DNA of 55,033 bases, taken from assembly GCA_024635765.1 (NCBI GenBank), contig JAGXIE010000111.1, forward strand, positions 1 through 55,033, read 5' to 3'. The DNA comes from Flavobacteriaceae bacterium (GTDB taxonomy: Bacteria > Bacteroidota > Bacteroidia > Flavobacteriales > Flavobacteriaceae). This document shows, in pieces, positions 25,095-34,487 of this stretch. The notes below the pieces were generated by a model. It ran no database searches and was not told where the DNA came from. It saw only the letters and a list, made by a program, of their open reading frames with translations. The stretch's first letter is position 1, and each line of letters begins with the position of its first letter. The translations under genes were made by a program, and so were the position numbers.

Positions 25095-25490
25095 ATGAAA
25101 ATAATTGTTTCCATAGCAATGTCGTTCCTATTCCTTTTCCAAGGGATGGCAGCTAATATGGAAGTTTGTGAGCAGATAGAGAAAATTGCTGGTTTTATTA
25201 GTCATTATCAAGAGCATAAAAGTTTTGATGGCGATTCTTTCTTTGGATTTATTTACGAAGATTATATCGCAGACAGTCATAATAATGACGGACACCATCA
25301 GGATTCAGACCCTGAAAATGCGCCTGTTCATACAAGCCACCAATGCTGCCCGCACTTTATATTCTTCACATCTATTGAAACGTCTCTGTTGAGCAGAGTT
25401 ACTTCTGAAGAACAAAATCATTTTAATTTCTACACATTCAATATCAATTCCAGATATCTGGAATCTCTTTTCCAACCTCCAAAAGTTTAA
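25095..25490 (+). CDS. Histidine-rich exported protein of the metal-efflux operon
   Basis: A 131-aa protein with signal peptide MKIIVSIAMSFLFLFQGMAA. The mature protein is rich in His and acidic residues (DSHNNDGHHQDSDPEN, then HTSHQCCPHF), which suggests periplasmic metal binding. Short proteins of this kind open CzcA-type operons in flavobacteria. It lies 95 bp upstream of the efflux pump gene and just after a promoter whose -7 box ends at 25085. The frame is open further upstream to 25050, but that codon lies inside the promoter. Confidence 0.7.
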   Translation: MKIIVSIAMSFLFLFQGMAANMEVCEQIEKIAGFISHYQEHKSFDGDSFFGFIYEDYIADSHNNDGHHQDSDPENAPVHTSHQCCPHFIFFTSIETSLLSRVTSEEQNHFNFYTFNINSRYLESLFQPPKV

Positions 25491-25585
25491 TGAATATCTG
25501 CAACCGCAGATATCTTATAAATTAAAGCTACTTACATAAAAGTTTGATAGTTACAACCGATTTATAAATTCATTAATATTTTTCT

Positions 25586-28500
25586 ATGCTTAATACTATT
25601 ATTAGGTATTCCATAACCCATAAGTTGGTTATTGGTTTACTCACTTTAGCCTTGATTATCACGGGTGTATATTCTCTCCAACAGCTTCCAGTGGATGCGG
25701 TTCCAGATATTACCAATAATCAAGTGCAGGTCATTACGACCTCCCCAACCCTTGCTGCGCAAGAGGTTGAGCGATTAATCACGTTTCCCATTGAACTCAC
25801 CATGGCCACCATTCCACAAATCGATGAAATCCGTTCATTTTCACGTTTCGGATTATCGGTTGTTACTATTGTTTTCGAGGAAAATGTTGATGTGTACTGG
25901 GCAAGACAACAGGTAAACGAACGTCTTGCAGATGCACAAGCCCAAATTCCAGAAGGCATCGGCAAACCAGGGATTGCACCATTGACAACAGGACTTGGAG
26001 AAATTTACCAATATGTGATTACCACCAAACCTGGATATGAAGACAAATATACGGCCACAGAATTAAAAACAATTCAAGATTGGGTCATTAAACGCCAACT
26101 TTTGGGGACGAAAGGGGTTGCAGACGTTAGCAGTTTTGGTGGCTATCTCAAACAATATGAAATTGCTGTTCTTCCAGAACGATTGAATGGAATGGGTGTT
26201 TCCATATCCGACCTGTTCGAAGCACTCGAAAATAATAATCAAAATACAGGTGGTGCTTACATTGAAAAGAACGACAAGGCATTATTTATTAGAAGCGAAG
26301 GTCTTGTAGGATCTATCGAGGACATCCAAAATATTCTTGTAAAGCAATCTGAAAGTGGCATTCCTATTTTGATAAGTGATGTTGCAACGGTACAAACAGG
26401 GAAAGCAATCCGTTATGGAGCAACCACCCGAAATGGAGAAGGCGAAGTGGTAAGTGCCATTGTAATGATGCTGAAAGGCGCTAACTCTGCCCAAGTAATT
26501 GAAGACGTAAAGGAGCGCATAGCAACTATAAGCAAAACATTACCTGAAGGCGTGGTTATTGAGCCATTTTTGGACAGAACAAAATTGGTTGACAACGCCA
26601 TTGGGACGGTGACCACCAATCTTGTGGAAGGAGCACTCATTGTAATTTTTATTTTACTCTTGTTATTGGGTAATTGGCGAGCAGGCCTTATTACAGCATC
26701 TGTTATTCCATTGGCATTGTTATTTGCATTTAGCATGATGCACATCTTTGGAGTTTCTGCAAATTTAATGAGCTTGGGAGCCATCGATTTTGGTTTGATT
26801 GTAGATGGTGCTGTCATTATTGTGGAGGCTACCTTATTTCATTTGGGAGCATTAAAATTTTCCAGAAAATTGACCCAAGCTGAAATGGATGAAGAAGTCT
26901 ATCAGTCCGCAAGTAAAATCAGAAATTCCGCGGCTTTTGGGGAAATCATCATCCTAATAGTGTATCTACCAATTTTGGCTTTGGTAGGAACGGAAGGGAA
27001 AATGTTTGGACCAATGGCGCAAACAGTGAGTTTTGCCATCTTGGGTGCGTTTCTATTATCGTTGACATACATTCCTATGATGTCGGCACTCGTATTGAGT
27101 AAGAAAACGGAGCATAAACGGAATATTTCCGACAAGATAATGGACTTCTTTTACCGTATTTACGAGCCTATCATTCATTGGGCGATGCGGACAAGAGTAT
27201 TAGTGGTTGGTGCTACCGTTGCGCTTTTTGTTATCGCGTTTTTGGTATTTCAAAGTTTGGGTGGCGAATTTATTCCAACGCTCGAAGAAGGCGATTTTGC
27301 TGTTGAAACGCGAGTGATTACGGGAAGTTCACTTTCAAACACGATTAAAGCCACAACCAAGGCTGAAAAAATTCTACTGGATAATTTTCCAGAGGTAGAA
27401 CAAGTGGTATCAAAAATTGGTTCTGGTGAAATTCCAACAGACCCAATGCCAATTGAAGCTGCCGATTTGATGATTATTCTTAAAGATAAATCAGAATGGG
27501 TTTCTGCTTCAAACAGGGAAGAATTGGCAAACAAAATGGCGGAAGCCCTTGAAGTGATTCCTGGTGTGACCTTCGGTTTCCAGCAGCCCATCCAAATGCG
27601 TTTTAATGAACTGATGACTGGTGTACGTCAAGATGTCGCCATCAAGATTTATGGCGAAGATTTAAACCAACTTTCTACCTATGCAAGCCAAATCGGGAAA
27701 TTGGCTGGTACTGTTGAAGGTGCGGTCGATGTTTATATTGAAGAAGTTACAGGAGTTCCGCAGATAGTCATCGACTACAATCGTGGGCAACTTGCAAAAT
27801 ATGGCTTGGATATAAAATCGGTAAACAATACCATTCAAACCGCATTTGCAGGTGCTTCCACAGGGTTAGTCTATGAAGGCGAAAAACAATTTGATTTGGT
27901 GGTTCGTTTGGAAACTAATAACCGTAAAGACCTCCATGATGTTCAGAATTTATACCTCAATGGCTCCAATGGCCAGCAGATTCCATTACAACAAGTTGCT
28001 ACAGTTTCTATAAAAGATGGCCCTTATCAAATTCAACGCGATGATACACGACGACGTATTATCGTAGCCTTCAATGTTCGTAATCGTGATGTGGAAAGTG
28101 TTGTGGACGAAATAAGCACTAAAATCGATTCGCAAATCAATCTGGCACCGGGCTATAACATTTCTTATGGTGGACAATTTGAAAATCTCGTGGAAGCTCG
28201 TGAGCGTTTGGCAATTGCAGTACCCTTGGCCTTATTGCTTATATTTATTTTGCTCTATTTTACTTTTGGTTCAATCAAGCAAGGTGTATTGATTTTTACA
28301 GCTATTCCTTTATCGGCAATCGGTGGCGTATTTTCCCTGTGGCTTCGTGATATGCCGTTCAGTATTTCCGCAGGGGTTGGGTTTATTGCATTATTTGGAG
28401 TGGCCGTACTAAATGGTATTGTGTTGATTGCAGAATTTAACCGACTTAAAAAGGACGGTGTTTCGGATATTTTCCAACGTATTTATCAGGGAACAAAAAC

Positions 28501-29971
28501 ACGTTTACGTCCTGTAATCTTGACAGCTTCCGTAGCCTCTTTAGGGTTTTTACCAATGGCAATTTCCCAAACTTCAGGTGCTGAAGTTCAAAGACCTTTA
28601 GCAACGGTTGTGATTGGCGGTTTGATTACCGCAACCTTTTTGACGCTCGTGGTACTGCCCATTCTCTATTATTATTCAGAAAAAAAATTAAAAATGAAAC
28701 CTAATAAAACCGTTTTGGTTATACTGATGGCATTTCTTGGAAGTGTCTATTCTATAAATGCACAGACAACTTCAGAAGTAAAAGTCTATCAAAATATTGA
28801 TGAAGTGATTGAAACAGCATTAAAGAACAATCCGAACATCAAAGTGTCGCGTTTGCAGACGGAACAGCAAAAGGCATTGAAAGGCAGCAGTTTTGATTTG
28901 CCAAAGACCGATTTCGGTGTGGAATATGGCCAAACCAATAGCATTACAGATAATGACACCCGTTTTAGTGTAAGCCAAAAGTTTGCGTTCCCCACACTTT
29001 ATGGTAGCCAAAATAAATTGGCCAATACCAAAATACAGGCAAGTGAACTGAACGAAGCTGTTTTAAAAAATGAATTGATAGCCCAAGTAAAAGCTACCTA
29101 TTACCAACTTTGGTATCTCAAGAGCAAACAAACGGTACTGCAAAAGCAAGACAGCATTTATGAACGATTTGCCTATGCCGCCAACTTACGTTACAAAACA
29201 GGCGAAAGCAATGCATTAGAGCAAGCGACCGCAAATGTAGAGTTGGCTGATATACAAATTATGATTTTGGAAAACGCTTCTGTCCTTAAAAATCATCAAC
29301 TGCAATTACAAAATTTGATGAATACCGATAGTTTGGTAGATATCAATGTGGGAAATTTAGAAGTAAAGACCGCAATGTTGCCCGAAATCAAAGATTCGAC
29401 GGCAATCGCAAATAACCCAACGCTCGCTTTTTACCAAAAGCAAATCGAGCTTGCCGAAAATGAAAAATCTGTGGCTGTTTCCAAAATGTTACCTGATATC
29501 ACCTTGGGTTATTTCAATCAATCCTTTATTGGCAATGGCGAAGCGGCAAATGGTACACCTGTAGTATTTGATTCTGGCGACCGATTTACGGGCGTACAAC
29601 TCGGTTTGAGCATCCCTATTTGGTTTAAGCCACACACAGCGAAAATCAAGGCTGCCAAAATCCAAAAAATGGAGAATGAAGCACAATTGGAAGCCGTAAA
29701 AAACATAACCCAAACGCAGCTCGAAACTTTATGGGAAACGCTTCAAACGGAGCAAATAAATCTGGAATTGTACAAAAACAACGCCTTACCACAAGCGGAA
29801 TTACTGTTGAAAAATTCGCAACGTGGTTTTCAGGAAGGAGAAGTTGGATACATCGAATACATCCAAGGACTTAATAGGGCATTGACCATTCAAGTGAAAT
29901 ACTTGGATTTTGTAAACCAGTACAATCAAACACTCATTACAATAGAACAACTCATCGCTAATAATCAATAA
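25586..29971 (+). CDS. CusA/CzcA-family metal efflux RND pump fused to a TolC-like outer-membrane channel
   Basis: A 1461-aa fusion. Residues 1-1035 are a full heavy-metal RND pump: LPVDAVPDITNNQVQVIT at the N-terminus, the proton-relay helix MSLGAIDFGLIVDGAVIIVEA (about 392-412) with two Asp, and a second transmembrane block ending PILYYYSEKKLK. A signal-peptide-like stretch follows (MKPNKTVLVILMAFLGSVYSINAQ, Met at 1037), then a TolC/CusC-type domain to the end (VIETALKNNPNIKVSRLQTEQQ; AYQ-type coiled-coil helices). The fused protein would cross from the inner to the outer membrane. This arrangement is known in Bacteroidota. Zn, Co, Cd or Cu/Ag are possible substrates. Confidence 0.95.
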   Translation: MLNTIIRYSITHKLVIGLLTLALIITGVYSLQQLPVDAVPDITNNQVQVITTSPTLAAQEVERLITFPIELTMATIPQIDEIRSFSRFGLSVVTIVFEENVDVYWARQQVNERLADAQAQIPEGIGKPGIAPLTTGLGEIYQYVITTKPGYEDKYTATELKTIQDWVIKRQLLGTKGVADVSSFGGYLKQYEIAVLPERLNGMGVSISDLFEALENNNQNTGGAYIEKNDKALFIRSEGLVGSIEDIQNILVKQSESGIPILISDVATVQTGKAIRYGATTRNGEGEVVSAIVMMLKGANSAQVIEDVKERIATISKTLPEGVVIEPFLDRTKLVDNAIGTVTTNLVEGALIVIFILLLLLGNWRAGLITASVIPLALLFAFSMMHIFGVSANLMSLGAIDFGLIVDGAVIIVEATLFHLGALKFSRKLTQAEMDEEVYQSASKIRNSAAFGEIIILIVYLPILALVGTEGKMFGPMAQTVSFAILGAFLLSLTYIPMMSALVLSKKTEHKRNISDKIMDFFYRIYEPIIHWAMRTRVLVVGATVALFVIAFLVFQSLGGEFIPTLEEGDFAVETRVITGSSLSNTIKATTKAEKILLDNFPEVEQVVSKIGSGEIPTDPMPIEAADLMIILKDKSEWVSASNREELANKMAEALEVIPGVTFGFQQPIQMRFNELMTGVRQDVAIKIYGEDLNQLSTYASQIGKLAGTVEGAVDVYIEEVTGVPQIVIDYNRGQLAKYGLDIKSVNNTIQTAFAGASTGLVYEGEKQFDLVVRLETNNRKDLHDVQNLYLNGSNGQQIPLQQVATVSIKDGPYQIQRDDTRRRIIVAFNVRNRDVESVVDEISTKIDSQINLAPGYNISYGGQFENLVEARERLAIAVPLALLLIFILLYFTFGSIKQGVLIFTAIPLSAIGGVFSLWLRDMPFSISAGVGFIALFGVAVLNGIVLIAEFNRLKKDGVSDIFQRIYQGTKTRLRPVILTASVASLGFLPMAISQTSGAEVQRPLATVVIGGLITATFLTLVVLPILYYYSEKKLKMKPNKTVLVILMAFLGSVYSINAQTTSEVKVYQNIDEVIETALKNNPNIKVSRLQTEQQKALKGSSFDLPKTDFGVEYGQTNSITDNDTRFSVSQKFAFPTLYGSQNKLANTKIQASELNEAVLKNELIAQVKATYYQLWYLKSKQTVLQKQDSIYERFAYAANLRYKTGESNALEQATANVELADIQIMILENASVLKNHQLQLQNLMNTDSLVDINVGNLEVKTAMLPEIKDSTAIANNPTLAFYQKQIELAENEKSVAVSKMLPDITLGYFNQSFIGNGEAANGTPVVFDSGDRFTGVQLGLSIPIWFKPHTAKIKAAKIQKMENEAQLEAVKNITQTQLETLWETLQTEQINLELYKNNALPQAELLLKNSQRGFQEGEVGYIEYIQGLNRALTIQVKYLDFVNQYNQTLITIEQLIANNQ

Positions 29972-29972
29972 A

Positions 29973-31157
29973 ATGAAGAATATATATATAACAATCGTTT
30001 TTATCGCCACTTTACTGGCAACAGCCTGTAAAGATAAAGCACAACCAATGGTTGAAGACGACCACGAAGCAGAGGAAAATCAAGTTGAATTAACCGATGC
30101 CCAACTTGCCCAGACCAACATTGTCATCGGTAAAGTTGAAAAACGAAAGATTGGCCACGAAATCACGGTCAACGGAATGATTGATGTGCCACCACAAGGC
30201 AATATTTCAGTGACAGTTCCGTATGGCGGATTTTTGAAATATACCGAAATGCTTCCCGGAAGTCGAATCAAAAAAGGACAGGTAATAGCACGGGTTGAAA
30301 ATCCAGAGTTTATAGAGTTTCAAAGAGAATATTTGGAAGCTTTGGCAACCAACGATTATCTAAAAGCAGATTTTGAACGCCAACAAACCTTGAATGATGA
30401 GAATGTAACGTCCTCTAAAGTATTTCAAAAAGCAAAAAGTATGTACTTGACCAATCAGGCAACGATTAAATCACTTGAAAGCAAGCTGCGGTTGATTGGT
30501 ATCAATCCATCAAGTGTAAAAAATGGGTCTATTTCCACCGTAGTGAATGTGTATTCGCCCATAAATGGTGTAGTTCGGGAAGTGTATATCAACACAGGAA
30601 AATACTTCAATCCACAAGATGTACTTATGGATATTACCGATGCCACAGATTTACACGTAGAACTCAAAGTATATGAAGATGATATTCATTTGCTTCGGAA
30701 TGGGCAACGCATTCGCTTTCGTTTGGCAAATGCGCCCGAAGAATGGATGGAGGCCGAAGTATTCCTCATTGCCAATAACGTTCGTGAGGATAGGTCAATC
30801 ACAATCCACGGCCATTTAAAGGAAAAAAATGAAGAGTTGTTGCCAGGTATGTTTGTGAACGCAGCCATTGAAGTGGAAGCACAAGAACAGTACGCCATAC
30901 CAGAGGAAGCAATCGTTCGGTTTGAAGCAAAACAATATATTTTTAAATCCCTTGGAAAACGGAAAGAAGGAGAAAGCACGATGAACGATTTCGAAATGCT
31001 CGAAATCATAAAAGGAAATGAAGAAGAAGGTTTTATTGCGTTCAATTTTGTAGATGAAACACAGGATATTTCAACAATGGAGGTTGTTTTAAAAGATGCC
31101 TTTACACTTTTGGCAAAAGCGAAAAACAGCGAAGACGAAGGCGGTCACGGACATTAA
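29973..31157 (+). CDS. CzcB/CusB-like RND periplasmic adaptor lipoprotein
   Basis: A 394-aa membrane-fusion protein for the pump upstream. It has a lipoprotein signal (MKNIYITIVFIATLLATAC, Cys19) followed by an acidic linker. Next come the beta-barrel/lipoyl half-motif GNISVTVPYGGFLKYTEMLPGSRIKKGQVIARVENPEFI, a helical hairpin (about 115-170), the second lipoyl half VYSPINGVVREVYINTGKYF, and the barrel ending in LLPGMFVNAAIEVE. A His-containing C-terminus (EDEGGHGH) may bind metal. Its ATG follows the pump stop by one base, so the two are translationally coupled. Confidence 0.95.
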   Translation: MKNIYITIVFIATLLATACKDKAQPMVEDDHEAEENQVELTDAQLAQTNIVIGKVEKRKIGHEITVNGMIDVPPQGNISVTVPYGGFLKYTEMLPGSRIKKGQVIARVENPEFIEFQREYLEALATNDYLKADFERQQTLNDENVTSSKVFQKAKSMYLTNQATIKSLESKLRLIGINPSSVKNGSISTVVNVYSPINGVVREVYINTGKYFNPQDVLMDITDATDLHVELKVYEDDIHLLRNGQRIRFRLANAPEEWMEAEVFLIANNVREDRSITIHGHLKEKNEELLPGMFVNAAIEVEAQEQYAIPEEAIVRFEAKQYIFKSLGKRKEGESTMNDFEMLEIIKGNEEEGFIAFNFVDETQDISTMEVVLKDAFTLLAKAKNSEDEGGHGH

Positions 31158-31166
31158 ACCATATTT

Positions 31167-31583
31167 ATGAAAGAGATAGAAACCTTATTTGCATCAAAAG
31201 ATATTCGTATCACAGCAATGCGGTTATTAATTTATAAGTTTCTTGTACAAAAGGAAACAGCGGTAACATTGAGCGATATTGAAAATGCTTTTGAAAAGGC
31301 AGACAGAACAACATTGTACCGAACTATTAAAACTTTTGAAGAAAAAGCAATAGTTCACCAAATAGACGACGGAACGGGAATAACCAAATACGCGCTTTGC
31401 GAGAAAGGCTGCAATTGCGAAATCGAGACCGACTTGCATCTGCATTTTCATTGCAACAATTGTAATGAAACCATCTGTTTAACAGAACATAAAATACCTC
31501 AAATAAAAGTACCGGTTGGTTTTGTTTCTGAAAATGTAAATTTGGTCGTCAAAGGTATTTGTGATAAATGTAGCGGCATATAA
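31167..31583 (+). CDS. Fur-family metal-responsive repressor
   Basis: A 138-aa Fur-like regulator. An N-terminal winged helix (ITAMRLLIYKFLVQKE, then LSDIENAFEKADRTTLYRTIKTFEEKAIVHQI) is followed by a metal-binding dimerisation domain with CEKGCNCEIETDLHLHFHCNNCNETIC and a final CDKC. The three Cys-x-x-Cys-type pairs and the HLHFHC site are those expected for zinc binding in Zur/Fur proteins. It sits 9 bp after the adaptor gene and presumably controls the efflux operon. The exact metal sensed cannot be told from sequence alone. Confidence 0.9.
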   Translation: MKEIETLFASKDIRITAMRLLIYKFLVQKETAVTLSDIENAFEKADRTTLYRTIKTFEEKAIVHQIDDGTGITKYALCEKGCNCEIETDLHLHFHCNNCNETICLTEHKIPQIKVPVGFVSENVNLVVKGICDKCSGI

Positions 31584-31619
31584 TGCACTTCCATTGCATT
31601 GCATTTTACCGCACCTTTG
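31582..31619 (+). promoter_or_regulatory. Possible promoter/operator of merTP
   Basis: AATGCA (31582-31587) and TGCATT (31595-31600) form an inverted repeat just after the Fur-type gene. CACCTTTG (31612-31619) is one base off the TAnnTTTG -7 element, 22 bp before the merTP start. A metal-responsive operator is possible, but no regulator is assigned. Confidence 0.3.
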
Positions 31620-31640
31620 TAAGTATTAAATAAAATTCTA

Positions 31641-32234
31641 ATGAAAAATAAATTAATTGTTACAGGTTTGCTTACCGCTCTTACAGCTTCATTATGCTGC
31701 ATTACACCTGTGTTGACACTCATTGCAGGAACAAGCGGAATTGCTTCCACATTTTCTTGGATAGAACCATTTAGACCTTATTTAATAGGACTGACCATTT
31801 TAGTTCTTGGATTTGCTTGGTATCAAAAACTAAAACCTCGAAAAGAAATCGACTGTGAATGTGAGACAGACGAGAAGCCAAAATTTATACAGTCAAAAAC
31901 CTTTTTAGGTATTGTAACCGCATTTGCAATTATAATGATGGCTTTTCCATACTATTCAGGAATTTTTTACCCAAACACAGAAAAGCAAATTGTCATAGTT
32001 GACAAATCAGACCTTAAAACAACAGAGTTTAAAATCAGCGGAATGACCTGCTCAAGTTGTGAAGAACACGTCAATCACGAAGTAAATAAACTTAACGGGA
32101 TTATTAATTCAAAAGCATCTTACGAGAATGGAAACGCAATCATTGAATTTGACAGAACCAAATCTAATGAAACGGAAATCGAGAAAGCAATTAACTCCAC
32201 AGGCTATAAAGTAACTGACAAAAAAGATAACTAA
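31641..32234 (+). CDS. merTP: MerTP mercuric ion uptake/transfer fusion protein
   Basis: A 197-aa fusion of a MerT-type membrane transporter with a MerP-type HMA domain. The first membrane helix has the paired cysteines SLCCITPV; a second and a third helix follow (about 50-65 and 88-108), with a Cys-containing loop (DCECETDE). The C-terminal part is a heavy-metal-associated domain with GMTCSSCEEHVN, the metal-binding CxxC, and a KSNETEIEKAINSTGYKV tail. No MerA reductase or MerR is in the window, so its job here may be general thiophilic-metal transport to the ATPase rather than mercury reduction. Its stop overlaps the next start (TAATG). Confidence 0.9.
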   Translation: MKNKLIVTGLLTALTASLCCITPVLTLIAGTSGIASTFSWIEPFRPYLIGLTILVLGFAWYQKLKPRKEIDCECETDEKPKFIQSKTFLGIVTAFAIIMMAFPYYSGIFYPNTEKQIVIVDKSDLKTTEFKISGMTCSSCEEHVNHEVNKLNGIINSKASYENGNAIIEFDRTKSNETEIEKAINSTGYKVTDKKDN

Positions 32235-32440
32235 TGGAAGTCCTATTAAAATCAGAAATTACCTGTCCAAACTGTGGACATAAAAAGGTAGAAGAGATGC
32301 CGACAAACGCTTGTCAATTCTTTTATAAGTGTGAAAATTGCAAAACGGTTTTGAAACCAAAAGAAGGAGATTGTTGTGTGTATTGCTCTTATGGAACCGT
32401 TGCTTGTCCGCCAATCCAAGAAAATAAGAGTTGTTGTTAA
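32234..32440 (+). CDS. GDCCVxC-domain small cysteine-rich protein
   Basis: A 68-aa protein with three CxxC-type sites: CPNCGHKK, CENCKT and the family signature GDCCVYCSYG, plus a terminal SCC. It fits the GDCCVxC-domain family, found beside MerT/MerP and other metal-resistance genes. In some members a selenocysteine replaces a Cys; here the residue is Cys. A role as cytosolic metal chaperone or thiol carrier to the ATPase downstream is likely, though not demonstrated for the family as far as I know. Confidence 0.85.
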   Translation: MEVLLKSEITCPNCGHKKVEEMPTNACQFFYKCENCKTVLKPKEGDCCVYCSYGTVACPPIQENKSCC

Positions 32441-32515
32441 TTTAAGGAATCTAAAATTTGGTGGTTGACGGTTGTTGCAATCATAAGTTATTTAATAACC
32501 ACAGAAACAGCATTC

Positions 32516-34477
32516 ATGAAAAAGAAAAAACAAAACCTTCGTGATATTAATACCGAAGAACATAAGGGAGAACACGCACACGACGATGGCCATAACCACA
32601 GCAGTCCAGAAAGCGTAGGAAAATTTAAAACCTATCTACCAGCTATTTTCAGCTTCGTGATTCTGATTATCGGTATTGCTATGGACTATTTTGATGTTGC
32701 ATTTTTTAAAGATTGGGTACGTATCGTTTGGTATGTAGTAGCATACCTTCCAGTAGGTTTTCCCGTGATAAAAGAAGGCTGGAACAGCATTAAAAATGGC
32801 GATTTTTTTACTGAATTTCTATTGATGTCCATTGCAACCATTGGTGCTTTCGCCATAGGCGAATATCCCGAAGGTGTGGCCGTAATGCTATTTTATGCCG
32901 TGGGAGAATTGTTCCAAAACGCAGCGGTCAATCGAGCGAAAAGTGACATTAAAGCCTTGCTCGATGTACGTCCTAACCAAGCTTTAGTGTATCGAAATAA
33001 CGATTACGAGTCTGTAAATCCCGAAACTGTTGAAATTGGCGAAAAAGTGCAAGTCCGTGTGGGCGAAAAAATCCCTTTGGATGGTATTTTACTTTCTGAA
33101 AAAGGTTCGTTTAATACAGCAGCTCTAACAGGCGAAAGCAAACCCGATACCATTGCAAAAGGCGAAAAGGTTTTTGCAGGAAGCATAAATCTGGATGGCG
33201 TGATTGAAATCGAGACCACCAAGGAATTTAAGGATAGTTCCATTGCGAGAATCCTCGATATGGTGCAAAATGCCACCGCGAGGAAATCAAAAACCGAATT
33301 GTTCATTAGAAAATTTGCAAGAATCTATACGCCTATCGTGGTATTCTTGGCAATTGCATTGACGTTTTTGCCCTACTTTTTTGTGGACGATTATGTTTTT
33401 AGTGAATGGTTGTACAGAGCATTGATATTCTTGGTCATTTCCTGTCCGTGTGCCTTGGTCATCTCAATCCCATTAGGATATTTCGGTGGATTGGGTGCCG
33501 CTTCAAAAAATGGCATTCTGTTTAAAGGAGCATCGTATTTGGATGAAATGACAAAGGTAAATACCGTTGTTATGGACAAAACAGGAACTGTAACCAAAGG
33601 TGTTTTCAAAATCAAGGAAATAAAAGCCATTGATTGGAAAGAACCCGAATTTATGAAATACCTAATGGCAATGGAAGAACAATCCACCCATCCCATTGCC
33701 AAGGCCATTATGGAATATAAAGCCGAAGGCGAAGATTTTCAAGCTTCCGAAGTAAGTGAAATAGCAGGTAAAGGCTTAAAGGGAACAGTAAACGGTAAAA
33801 CCGTATTGGTCGGGAATAAACCATTGATGACTTCCAATAATATAGTAGTACCATCTGAAACGGACACTATTGTAGAATCTATAGTAATGGTTTCCATTGA
33901 AGGTAAATTTGCTGGTTATGTAATTATTGCAGACGAGTTAAAAGATGATGCTCATGAAGCCATCAAACAAATTAGGGAATCCGGTATTTCTAAAATAATA
34001 ATGCTTTCGGGAGATAAGGATTCCATTACCCAACAAGTCGCAAAAGAAATGGGCGTAGATTGGGCAAAAGGCGGTCTGCTTCCAGAAGATAAATTGAACG
34101 AAGTTGAAAAACTGATGTCGGAAAATGACAATAAAGTCGCATTCATAGGCGATGGCATCAATGATGCACCTGTTTTGGCAGCAAGCGATGTTGGTATCGC
34201 AATGGGTGGTTTGGGTAGTGATGTTGCCATTGAAACCGCAGATGTCATTATCCAAACAGACCAACCTTCCAAAATAGCAAGAGCCATAAAAATAGGTCGT
34301 TCTACTAGACGTATCGTTTGGCAGAATGTTGGTTTGGCTTTTGGTGTGAAAGCAGTGGTTTTGGTTTTGGGAGCAGGTGGTTTAGCAACAATGTGGGAAG
34401 CAGTTTTTGCAGATGTTGGCGTGGCATTATTAGCTATTTTGAATGCAGTTAGATTACAGAAAATGAGTTGGAACTAA
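32516..34477 (+). CDS. Zn2+/Cd2+ P1B-type ATPase (ZntA-like)
   Basis: A 653-aa metal-exporting P-type ATPase. It has no HMA domain but a His-rich N-terminus (EEHKGEHAHDDGHNHSS). The CPC metal site appears in VISCPCALVISIP. The phosphorylation loop is VMDKTGTVTKG, the nucleotide-binding HP motif lies in STHPIAKA, and GDGINDAPVLAASDVGIAMG is the hinge. The last helices show AFGVKAVVLVLG and FADVGVALLAILNAVRL, whose Lys and Asp mark the Zn/Cd/Pb subgroup. Translation from an upstream TTG at 32465 is possible, but those residues are not conserved-looking, so I use ATG 32516. It is in the same direction as merTP. Confidence 0.92.
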   Translation: MKKKKQNLRDINTEEHKGEHAHDDGHNHSSPESVGKFKTYLPAIFSFVILIIGIAMDYFDVAFFKDWVRIVWYVVAYLPVGFPVIKEGWNSIKNGDFFTEFLLMSIATIGAFAIGEYPEGVAVMLFYAVGELFQNAAVNRAKSDIKALLDVRPNQALVYRNNDYESVNPETVEIGEKVQVRVGEKIPLDGILLSEKGSFNTAALTGESKPDTIAKGEKVFAGSINLDGVIEIETTKEFKDSSIARILDMVQNATARKSKTELFIRKFARIYTPIVVFLAIALTFLPYFFVDDYVFSEWLYRALIFLVISCPCALVISIPLGYFGGLGAASKNGILFKGASYLDEMTKVNTVVMDKTGTVTKGVFKIKEIKAIDWKEPEFMKYLMAMEEQSTHPIAKAIMEYKAEGEDFQASEVSEIAGKGLKGTVNGKTVLVGNKPLMTSNNIVVPSETDTIVESIVMVSIEGKFAGYVIIADELKDDAHEAIKQIRESGISKIIMLSGDKDSITQQVAKEMGVDWAKGGLLPEDKLNEVEKLMSENDNKVAFIGDGINDAPVLAASDVGIAMGGLGSDVAIETADVIIQTDQPSKIARAIKIGRSTRRIVWQNVGLAFGVKAVVLVLGAGGLATMWEAVFADVGVALLAILNAVRLQKMSWN

Positions 34478-34487
34478 AATACTAATT

